This document shows, one piece after another, positions 1-6,641 of a stretch of DNA of 14,503 nt (position 1 is its first letter; every line of letters begins with the position of its first letter). The DNA lies in the NCBI GenBank assembly GCA_031418215.1, contig JANOXC010000046.1, forward strand, positions 1 through 14,503, given 5' to 3'. The notes beneath the pieces were generated by a model. That model made no database searches and was not told the DNA's origin. It saw nothing but the letters and a program-made list of their open reading frames with translations. The position numbers and the translations under genes were made by a program. The stretch comes from JANOXC01 sp031418215 (GTDB lineage: Bacteria > Bacteroidota > Bacteroidia > AKYH767-A > OLB10).

Positions 1-202
1 AATCAAAAGCAATTGCTTCATGTGAAAAATTCTCTTTGTGAGAACCATCACAAAACGGTTTGTTTTTAGAAAATCCGCAACGACATAACGATATAGCTTG
101 ACGGCCGTTCAGATTATATTCATTATCATTGGCATCAAACACTTTAAAATCTCCTTCGACCCTTATTGAGCCATTATTTTTTATCTTAATGATAGTTGAC
201 AT
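1..202 (-). CDS. CDGSH-type iron-sulfur protein, 3' end cut off by window edge
   Basis: This is the first 67 codons of a gene that runs off the left edge; I read it directly from the minus strand, starting at the ATG at 202-200. It carries the full CDGSH signature C-x-C-x2-S-x3-P-x-C-D-G-S-H (CRCGFSKNKPFCDGSH), with predicted 2Fe-2S ligands Cys40, Cys42, Cys51 and His55. The N-terminal 35 residues form a short beta-rich lead-in typical of small bacterial CDGSH proteins. Family knowledge: such proteins bind a redox-active, labile 2Fe-2S cluster through three Cys and one His; their bacterial role is poorly defined. There is no signal peptide or membrane segment, so it is probably cytoplasmic. 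It lies 122 bases downstream of the DUF6580-like gene and probably has its own promoter. Whether a second CDGSH motif follows cannot be seen. Confidence 0.9.
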   Translation of the reverse strand, partial: MSTIIKIKNNGSIRVEGDFKVFDANDNEYNLNGRQAISLCRCGFSKNKPFCDGSHKENFSHEAIAFD

Positions 203-308
203 TTTTTGGTATTGTTTATTTATTGTTGATATAGTAGTTAAAGATATATAGCTCAATTGTTAAACTGAGAAATTAAAAATAAACGATTTATTTTCAAGTG
301 ACTTCTAT

Positions 309-338
309 AAAAAAAGAAATGGCTTCAAATCCTTTTTT
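309..338 (-). terminator. Weak A/T-rich terminator-like stem-loop after the DUF6580-like gene
   Basis: On the minus strand AAAAAAGGA can pair with the facing TTTCTTTTTT (about 9 bp with one G-T wobble) around a loop that contains the TGA stop codon at 327-325, and the right arm ends in a run of seven T. It sits where a terminator for the 1746-325 transcript would be expected. The stem is mostly A-T, so its strength is doubtful. Confidence 0.3.
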
Positions 339-882
339 GATCGGTTGCCTGTGTTACAGAAGGATAATACGCCTTTATCAGAGCAAAAACGCCAAAAAGG
401 ACGAGGTTATAAAACAAATCCCCCATGATCGTCCCACGGAAAAACGGAATGGCCTCAACAAAACATCTGGTGAGTGAACCATTTTCAAAACCATAATATC
501 CGGTAGCCCACTGTCCAAAATTAGTTACCACAAAGAAAATAATGGATCCGGTTAATGACGCTACCATAATTGTTTGGCGCTGTTCCCTGCCACGTAGAAA
601 AAATCCCAGACAGGTAATGATGGCAAAACTGGCATAAACCCAAAGCATTATCGGGTGAAACCCGTTGCTGTAAAAGATTTGAATCATTAAATCAGTGAAG
701 AACATAATTGCCATTGGAATGAAAAAAGCCAGACGTTTATTCTTGATATAGCATCCACCAAATAAGGCTATTGCCCCAATAGGCGCAAAGTTATCAGGGT
801 GTGGTAAAAGGCGTGATAAAGCAGCAAGCAGAAGCAGGCCGGTAATTAATCGTGTTCTGTTATCAGGAAGCAATGATTGCAT
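325..882 (-). CDS. DUF6580-like integral membrane protein
   Basis: A 185-residue, very hydrophobic protein with five or six predicted membrane helices (about 11-26, 31-46, 50-71, 77-97, 104-122 and 150-170). The sequence recalls the uncharacterised DUF6580 family: an early 'SRLLPHPDNFAPIGAIALFGG' stretch (residues 23-43) and a later 'TNFGQWATGYYG' followed by 'AIPFFRGTIMGDLFY' (about 120-158). I recognise these from memory, not from a search. The overall shape, small with about six helices, resembles substrate-binding S components of ECF vitamin transporters; that is inference and no substrate can be named. The start is the only ATG before the first helix. It begins 33 bases after the stop of the secreted-protein gene upstream and is probably cotranscribed with it, although nothing links their functions. 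Confidence 0.75.
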   Translation of the reverse strand: MQSLLPDNRTRLITGLLLLAALSRLLPHPDNFAPIGAIALFGGCYIKNKRLAFFIPMAIMFFTDLMIQIFYSNGFHPIMLWVYASFAIITCLGFFLRGREQRQTIMVASLTGSIIFFVVTNFGQWATGYYGFENGSLTRCFVEAIPFFRGTIMGDLFYNLVLFGVFALIKAYYPSVTQATDQKRI

Positions 883-915
883 ATATTTTATTTTAGCGGC
901 ACGAAGATAGAGTTG

Positions 916-1746
916 TCAGTCCTTTACAACAAACTTTAACAAATAGTTATTACGAACACCGGTTAATTGAAGCAGGTAAATGCCTTCACTCAAAAGGCCT
1001 GTTTTTAATGAAACATCATCATCTGATGTCTTAATTAGCTCCTGTTCTAAAACAATTGACGATGACGACGAAATCAGTTTACAGCTATATTTCCCTGTTT
1101 CCACGCCTTTTAACTTCAGAACTGTACTATTAGCGGATGGATTGGGATATACAAAAGCTTGATTTTTCCGATTTGTAACTTCCCCAATTACAGAAACATC
1201 TGACACAGAAAAATTATCAAAATCTGCAAAAAAATCACTGTTTGTTCGGGTAACTTTAATCATTAAATTACCACTATTGCCGGCAAGACTTCCTATCGGA
1301 ATATTAATGGTTGCCCATGAAGTAGAAGTACTGTGATTAGACATATCAATTGTACTTACTAAAAGGGTTAATGGTCCGCTTACGGCATAAAATTCTATTT
1401 TCTCTCCGGCTGTCAAAGCATGAGAGAAGGCAGGATAAAGATTGGTTTCCATAATGCGGTAGTCAAAAGATAATTGTGAAATGGCTGTTAAAGGTCCAAC
1501 CAAAGGACTGATTACAGAATCAGCAGCTGCGCCTAAAGTGGTCATTTGCTTTGTCATTCCATTGGTTGCTCCTACACCATGGTTAGAATATATCTGGAAT
1601 CCCGGAATTGTACTGGTCCAGCCGGAAGGATTGGTAAAAGTAGCCATACTGTTGAAATTCTCAGCATAAGGATATACCTGCGCTTCAACAATATGGAATG
1701 TGAAAATTAAGGCAAAAAAGAAAAAGAGAGTAGACTTTTGCTTCAT
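916..1746 (-). CDS. Secreted protein with T9SS type A C-terminal sorting domain
   Basis: A 276-residue exported protein. Residues 1-22 are a clear Sec signal peptide (MKQKS, then a Phe-rich core) with likely cleavage after VEA, before Gln23. Residues about 25-185 look like an all-beta 'choice-of-anchor J'/cleaved-adhesin type domain: an early 'YAENFNSM...GW' segment, aromatic strands, and a closing 'DFDNFSV' (175-181). Residues about 199-276 form a T9SS type A sorting domain, opening with VYPNPS and continuing through GIYLLQL to KFVVKD at the C-terminus. Known of the family: the C-terminal domain directs passage through the type IX secretion system, after which it is usually removed and the protein is released or anchored to surface lipopolysaccharide. 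The adhesion or carbohydrate-binding role of the core is a guess; no catalytic motif is visible. It is followed after 33 bases by the DUF6580-like gene. Confidence 0.88.
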   Translation of the reverse strand: MKQKSTLFFFFALIFTFHIVEAQVYPYAENFNSMATFTNPSGWTSTIPGFQIYSNHGVGATNGMTKQMTTLGAAADSVISPLVGPLTAISQLSFDYRIMETNLYPAFSHALTAGEKIEFYAVSGPLTLLVSTIDMSNHSTSTSWATINIPIGSLAGNSGNLMIKVTRTNSDFFADFDNFSVSDVSVIGEVTNRKNQAFVYPNPSANSTVLKLKGVETGKYSCKLISSSSSIVLEQELIKTSDDDVSLKTGLLSEGIYLLQLTGVRNNYLLKFVVKD

Positions 1747-1823
1747 GGCGGTTGAGTTTTTATTTTAGGTAAAAATACAAACTTCACCTCTAATGCCAAT
1801 CTTCAATCTTCAATTTTAAATAT

Positions 1824-3959
1824 TCAATGATGATTATCCACTTCCAGCTTCTTATATTCTTCACTCAACTTCTTTTGCACATCAACAGGAACCGGTGCAT
1901 ATTCACTAAACTTAATATTTACACGCCCGCGCCCTTGCGTGATACTCCTTAGCGACTGATTGTATTTATCTAACTCTGCCAATGGGGTCTTTGCTTTAAT
2001 CACCTGTGTGGTACCTCTTGCCTCCATTCCCATAATCATACTTCTTCTTGTTTGCAACTCACTCATTACCTCTCCCATCATGGCTTCCGGCAACTCCGTT
2101 TCTACCTCGTATATCGGCTCCAACAATTGTGGTTCGGCATGCATAAATGCATCTTTAAAGGCCATCATCCCGGCGATCTTGAAAGATAAGTCATTGCTAT
2201 CAACAGGATGCATCTTTCCATCATACACACTCACACGCACATCGCGTACATAAGATCCGGTAAGCGGACCTTCATACAACTTTTCCATCACTCCCTTAAT
2301 AATTGATGGAATGAAACGGGTATCTATTACACCGCCGGTAATACAATTATTAAAAACAAGTTTGCCGCCCCAAGGCAAGTCGGTTACATCCGTATCTCTT
2401 ACGGGGTATTCTTTTAATGGCGGCATTCCTTCAAAATAAGGTTCAATTTTCATAAACACTTCCCCAAACTGACCGGCACCGCCTGATTGTTTCTTATGCT
2501 TATAAGAAGCCAAAGCAGGTCTTTGAATTGTTTCACGATACGGTATACGGGGTTTGATAAAATCAACTTCCAGTTTATATATATGCTGAATCCTCCATTT
2601 TGTGACCGATAAATGCAACTCCCCTTGTCCATGCAAAATCAACTGCTTTAATTCCCTGTCATAATTCACAATAATGGTAGGGTCCTCTGCATGAATTTCT
2701 TGTAAGACCTCACCAATTTTTTCATCATCATTTTTGCTCTTCGCAACAATTGCCGTCCTTAATTTCGGCTCAGGAAAGTGAATAGGATCCACATTTCCCT
2801 TTGCTCCCTTTCCATTTAATGTATGATTAGTAGAAGTGTTTTTCAACTTCAATGTAGAGCCAATATCACCGGCTTTTAACTTATCTACTGAATTACGGTT
2901 TTTCCCATCCATAATGAATAATTGCCCAATGCGTTCTGATGTATTTGTTTTCTCATTCATCATATCAATACCGACAGATAACTCACCTGACATGACCTTA
3001 AAAAAAGACAGTTTACCAAGATGTGGTTCTATCAATGTTTTAAAAACAAAAATTCTTGCCGGACCGGAAGGATCACATTTAATTTCTGTGCCATCTTCCA
3101 TTATTTCTGCCGGTGCATCCACTGCTGAAGGTGCTACATTGTCAATGAAACCCATCAAACGGCCACTGCCCATATCTTTTTTGGCTGATAAACAAAAAAC
3201 CGGGAAGACCTGATGTTTCATCATCCCAAGATTCAAACCCTGGCGCAATTCGTCTTCATCAAGATTTCCTTTTTCAAAATACAATTCCATTAGTTTTTCA
3301 TCATTCTCAGCCGCTTTCTCAACTAATTCATTGTGCATTCGTTTTGCGCGCTCCATCTCACTGTCAGGGATGGGAAGTTTTTGAGGTTTACCTCCTCCTG
3401 CAGGAAATTTATAAAGTGTCATTTTTAGCAAATCAATAATACTATCGAACCCCGGACCTGCATTTACAGGATATTGCATAACGGTAACAGCATTTCCAAA
3501 AAACCGTTTCGCCTGTTCAATTGTTTCATTAAAATTGGCCAACTCATGATCCAATTGGTTTACTGCTAAAATAGTTGGCTTATTGTATTTGTCAACGTAA
3601 TTCCATAACAATTCCGTACCTACTTCAACACCATGCTGGGCATTCAGTAAAATGACAGCAGTATCGCATACCCTGATGGATGATATCACTTCACCAATGA
3701 AATCATCAAGTCCCGGCGTATCGATAATATTTATTTTATAGTCATGCCATTCCGTATGCAATGCTGTGGCATAAACAGAACCCAATCTTTCATGTTCAAT
3801 TTCATGATAATCAGAAACAGTATTTTTATCTTCGATTGTTCCTCTTCGGTTGATCAGACCGGCTTCAAACATCATTGTCTCGGCAAGGGTGGTCTTGCCG
3901 CTTTTCGCAGCGCCAATCAGCGCAATGTTTTTAATGTGTTTCTCATCGTAGGTTTTCAT
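1824..3959 (-). CDS. Elongation factor G-like translational GTPase (non-canonical EF-G paralogue)
   Basis: At 711 residues this has full EF-G length and order. The GTPase domain has P-loop GAAKSGKT (16-23), switch II DTPGLDDF (80-87), G4 NQLD (134-137) and a G5-like SAK (258-260). Domain II (about 295-385) and domain III (about 398-470, including GQGELHL at 444-450) follow. Domain IV starts RIPYRETI and has KHKKQSGGAGQFG (487-499); domain V ends near 690. Canonical EF-G catalyses ribosomal translocation and recycling. Here three GTPase motifs deviate: RGIT in switch I reads RLGS (58-61), the DTPGH catalytic His is Leu84, and NKxD is NQLD. I therefore call it an EF-G-like paralogue, not the housekeeping fusA. 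Its role is unknown; paralogues elsewhere act in recycling, stress or antibiotic tolerance. It stands alone, with 301 bases in front and 77 behind. The ATG at 3959 directly precedes the conserved KHIKNIALIG start. Confidence 0.9.
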   Translation of the reverse strand: MKTYDEKHIKNIALIGAAKSGKTTLAETMMFEAGLINRRGTIEDKNTVSDYHEIEHERLGSVYATALHTEWHDYKINIIDTPGLDDFIGEVISSIRVCDTAVILLNAQHGVEVGTELLWNYVDKYNKPTILAVNQLDHELANFNETIEQAKRFFGNAVTVMQYPVNAGPGFDSIIDLLKMTLYKFPAGGGKPQKLPIPDSEMERAKRMHNELVEKAAENDEKLMELYFEKGNLDEDELRQGLNLGMMKHQVFPVFCLSAKKDMGSGRLMGFIDNVAPSAVDAPAEIMEDGTEIKCDPSGPARIFVFKTLIEPHLGKLSFFKVMSGELSVGIDMMNEKTNTSERIGQLFIMDGKNRNSVDKLKAGDIGSTLKLKNTSTNHTLNGKGAKGNVDPIHFPEPKLRTAIVAKSKNDDEKIGEVLQEIHAEDPTIIVNYDRELKQLILHGQGELHLSVTKWRIQHIYKLEVDFIKPRIPYRETIQRPALASYKHKKQSGGAGQFGEVFMKIEPYFEGMPPLKEYPVRDTDVTDLPWGGKLVFNNCITGGVIDTRFIPSIIKGVMEKLYEGPLTGSYVRDVRVSVYDGKMHPVDSNDLSFKIAGMMAFKDAFMHAEPQLLEPIYEVETELPEAMMGEVMSELQTRRSMIMGMEARGTTQVIKAKTPLAELDKYNQSLRSITQGRGRVNIKFSEYAPVPVDVQKKLSEEYKKLEVDNHH

Positions 3960-4075
3960 ATAGTTGAGATTTTAGTTTTAAGAGATAAAAAAAGAGTTAG
4001 TAGAAAAAGAACAAAACATATACGAATTTACTGTTTTATTTGATGTTAAGTAAGTCTAGAAAAATTTTCAGAGGA

Positions 4076-4102
4076 TAAAAATAAAACCTTCCTGCCAAGG
4101 AA
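4076..4102 (-). terminator. Candidate intrinsic terminator after the polysaccharide gene pair
   Basis: On the minus strand TTCCT-TGGC-AGGAA (4102-4089) folds as a 5-bp stem with a 4-base loop, followed two bases later by TTTTATTTTT. It lies about 160 bases downstream of the transferase stop codon, in the right orientation to end that transcript. The stem is short, so this is a moderate call. Confidence 0.35.
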
Positions 4103-4171
4103 TCTAATGGCATGACACAAATCATAACCAAAGCTGTGAATTTATGTCGCAAGTCATAAAATCAGCACTAT

Positions 4172-4199
4172 TTCATTGGTTGGACCATTGAACAATGAA
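4172..4199. repeat. Perfect 7-bp inverted repeat (TTCATTG / CAATGAA)
   Basis: TTCATTG at 4172-4178 is matched by its exact reverse complement CAATGAA at 4193-4199, with 14 bases between. No T-run follows on the minus strand, so it does not look like a terminator. It lies about 210 bases upstream of the EF-G-like start and about 60 bases past the transferase stop, so it could be an operator or an RNA processing stem. Chance occurrence in AT-rich DNA is also possible. Confidence 0.35.
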
Positions 4200-4260
4200 T
4201 AAATTTACAACATAAGATCCGGGATCATATACCGACAATAAATGTGAAAAAAGCAAAAAG

Positions 4261-6639
4261 CTACTTAAGCCAGTTTTTCATTTTACCATTTTGATACTGA
4301 ACCCAGGCAGCAATATGTTTAAACTCAGCGGCGACCAATTCAGGATGATCTTTTGCCACATTATACTTTTCCTCCGGATCTATTGAGAGATCATATAATT
4401 CAAATGTATTAGTACTGGCATTATAAATAAGTTTCCAATTATCCTTTCTTGTTGAAAACAGAAAATCAGAATATGGATTAAAGGCGAATACCTGGTTTTT
4501 TGAGATTGGATCAAATAAGCTGCGTCCCTGCCAATCTTCAGGAATTGCATTCCCGGTTATACCGGCTATTGTTGCTGGAATATCAATCAGGCTGCATAAT
4601 CGTTCATCGCTTTCACCTTTAAACAAAACAGGGTTAATAAGAATGCAGGGAACATGGATATTTTCCTCATAAAGGAAAGAGGCATGTGTATACTGATTAT
4701 GGCGACCGAAAGCTTCCCCGTGGTCACCAACAACTATTACCAGGGTTTCATTAGAAATTCCTGCATTTTTTATGTTATCCATCAAATTACCGAAAGCTTC
4801 ATCACCATGGTGCAATGCATTTAAATACTTGTTAAAATCAGGGTTGTCATTCACAAATTCAATTTCTTTATCACTAAAGGTGTATGGATAATGCGTTTGC
4901 ATTGTCCATACAATTGAAAATGTTTTTCCATTCTTTCGGGAAATTAGCCATGATGAAAAATCTGTTACAAGACATTTATCATCAACCCCATGCAATCCGT
5001 CATAGTAAATAAGAAACTCCTGCTCATCACATTTTATTTTTCTTGAATCGAGGATGGTATCAAATCCCTGCTGGTATAAAAACCCATGCATATTAGTGAA
5101 ACCCAGGTCAGCAGCCGAATACACACAACTCTTCCATCCATTTTCCCTAAGAAGTGTTGCAACAGACGTTACAGGAAAATCCGGCTTTTCTACCAGTACT
5201 GAACGGTAGCTGATGGGTGGGTAAACCCCTGAAACCAGGGAAAACAATGAATTTGGTGTTGATGGAATATGGGCATACATATTTTTATAAACCCTACTCT
5301 TCTCTTGCCACTTCCTGATATTCGGCGTAACATTAAATTTATTATTATATATATTAATATATTCAGCCGGTGTTGATTCAAAAACAAAAACCACAATATG
5401 CTTTATAGAGGGAAAACCGGATGAATTGTTTTCGACAGAGCGTGAATGCAACTTCTTTACATAATTTTTATTCTCATCGGAAATATTCATTGTAAACAAT
5501 TCCGGTATATCACCCTTAGTCAACCATGAAGACACAAATGATACTACGGGGTTTTCAATTTTCTTTTTCACTAATTTACTATTGCTGCTCTGCACAAATC
5601 CAACAATGCCAAAAACAAGTATCGAAGCAATAATTAACTTTTTTAATGATGTTGAATTTTTATTGGAATAGATAATCAAAGCAAAGCCAATCCCTGATGT
5701 AATCAACCCGATTAAAATAAAAATAAATCCCTTTAGGAACTGGGGCGTTATGCCTGCACGAAGTGAACTTTTTGCATCTACACTTTGTAAAAAGTCTGAA
5801 TAATAAAACCATTGATAATTCAACGGCCTGCCAAGCTTCCTTACAACCTCAATATTGCATAGCGAAGTGATAACGAATATAATAATTAAGAAAAGGTTGA
5901 ATCCAAAGAAAATATTTTTAAATTTCCTTTGCTTAATGAAAAAAGTTAAGACGTAAACAACAATGAAAAATCCTATTAAAAATAAAAAATCATAGTAAGA
6001 AGAACCAAATATCAAATACTTTGAAGAAGATATTGCATTCATCTGCATCCGAATGAAAATCATTATGACGAATGCAACCAATAAGTATCCAATAAATAAA
6101 TATGGAAATTCCAATGCCCTGAAATTCTTTTTATAAAAAAACAAAGAACCAAGCAATATTAAAAACCCGGTAATACCAAAAATCCAGCCTTTATCAAAAA
6201 TATCATAACTCCATTTATCTCTTTCATAATAAATGCTGTTGATACTCCTGGGAATGCTTCCTTTTTTTACAATTAAAGAATAATTTGAATTATAATAGGT
6301 GTCCCAATTTTCAGATGGTTTATTTGATTTGTCTTTTGAAAGCAGGAAATAAAAGTGAATAAGTGTATTTTCTTTAACAGCCAATGAAACATAAAACGAG
6401 TCATCATGTGCCTCCATTAATGAATAAACCATGCCATTCCTGATGAAAGCGTTTTTAGGTATTTCATCAATGGCTGGAAGTTGCCAGTCGTTTACCATCC
6501 AAACCAGGTAAACTTCAGAAGCATAATCTGTTTTATAATGAAAATCCTGTTTAACAAAAGAAACAGGAATACTATCAAAGGCAAATACCCTGAAAGCAAT
6601 TATCAGCAAGATAAACAGCAACAGGTATTTTCTTCTCAT
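4261..6639 (-). CDS. Membrane phosphotransferase of the alkaline phosphatase/sulfatase superfamily (LtaS / phosphoethanolamine transferase-like)
   Basis: 792 residues from the ATG at 6639. A signal peptide or first helix (about 4-21) precedes a beta-rich extracytoplasmic domain (about 40-126) with 'VYLVWMVNDWQ', reminiscent of starch-binding-type CBMs. About six membrane helices follow (152-169, 178-197, 215-235, 242-261, 303-324, 334-350), then a sulfatase-fold domain (about 412-792). Lining up its GVYP segment with the sulfatase C-x-P-S-R...TG-x-YP motif places Thr461 (of STPNS) at the nucleophile. Likely metal ligands are Glu421 (FEST), Asp639-His640 (GDHGEAFGRH) and His652. Thr is the nucleophile of LtaS-type and phosphoethanolamine transferases, so transfer of a phospholipid headgroup is favoured over sulfate removal; donor and acceptor are not known. 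Its start abuts the stop of the glycan synthase gene (TAGTGATG; the GTG at 6642 is an alternative start), implying translational coupling and a shared substrate. Confidence 0.85.
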   Translation of the reverse strand: MRRKYLLLFILLIIAFRVFAFDSIPVSFVKQDFHYKTDYASEVYLVWMVNDWQLPAIDEIPKNAFIRNGMVYSLMEAHDDSFYVSLAVKENTLIHFYFLLSKDKSNKPSENWDTYYNSNYSLIVKKGSIPRSINSIYYERDKWSYDIFDKGWIFGITGFLILLGSLFFYKKNFRALEFPYLFIGYLLVAFVIMIFIRMQMNAISSSKYLIFGSSYYDFLFLIGFFIVVYVLTFFIKQRKFKNIFFGFNLFLIIIFVITSLCNIEVVRKLGRPLNYQWFYYSDFLQSVDAKSSLRAGITPQFLKGFIFILIGLITSGIGFALIIYSNKNSTSLKKLIIASILVFGIVGFVQSSNSKLVKKKIENPVVSFVSSWLTKGDIPELFTMNISDENKNYVKKLHSRSVENNSSGFPSIKHIVVFVFESTPAEYINIYNNKFNVTPNIRKWQEKSRVYKNMYAHIPSTPNSLFSLVSGVYPPISYRSVLVEKPDFPVTSVATLLRENGWKSCVYSAADLGFTNMHGFLYQQGFDTILDSRKIKCDEQEFLIYYDGLHGVDDKCLVTDFSSWLISRKNGKTFSIVWTMQTHYPYTFSDKEIEFVNDNPDFNKYLNALHHGDEAFGNLMDNIKNAGISNETLVIVVGDHGEAFGRHNQYTHASFLYEENIHVPCILINPVLFKGESDERLCSLIDIPATIAGITGNAIPEDWQGRSLFDPISKNQVFAFNPYSDFLFSTRKDNWKLIYNASTNTFELYDLSIDPEEKYNVAKDHPELVAAEFKHIAAWVQYQNGKMKNWLK

Positions 6640-6641
6640 CA

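Larger units (their letters stand above)
3960..4260. other. Intergenic region between the transferase and EF-G-like genes
   Basis: This 301-base AT-rich gap separates the stop of the membrane transferase gene (4261) from the start of the EF-G-like gene (3959). It holds a terminator-like hairpin (4076-4102), a 7-bp perfect inverted repeat (4172-4199), and a small GATCC-G-GGATC palindrome at 4216-4226. I see no convincing small gene and no promoter close to the Bacteroidota consensus, although the EF-G-like gene most likely has its promoter here. Confidence 0.6.

Noticed and set aside
980..1669. Plus-strand open frames at 980-1162 and 1481-1669
   Set aside because: They lie opposite the secreted T9SS-protein gene, whose signal peptide and sorting domain are clear, and show no recognisable motif.
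1778..1808. Possible -33/-7 promoter ahead of the T9SS-protein gene (minus-strand ATTG, 18 bases, GAAGTTTG)
   Set aside because: Both elements deviate from consensus and the spacing is short; too weak to list as a feature.
1797..1815. Short direct repeats of CAATCTT in the gap behind the EF-G-like gene
   Set aside because: Only two to three degenerate copies in AT-rich DNA; no sign of a functional repeat array.
1960..4043. Plus-strand frames within and beside the EF-G-like gene, and a second minus-strand frame at 2450-2632
   Set aside because: All are shadows of a 711-codon gene with conserved domains along its whole length.
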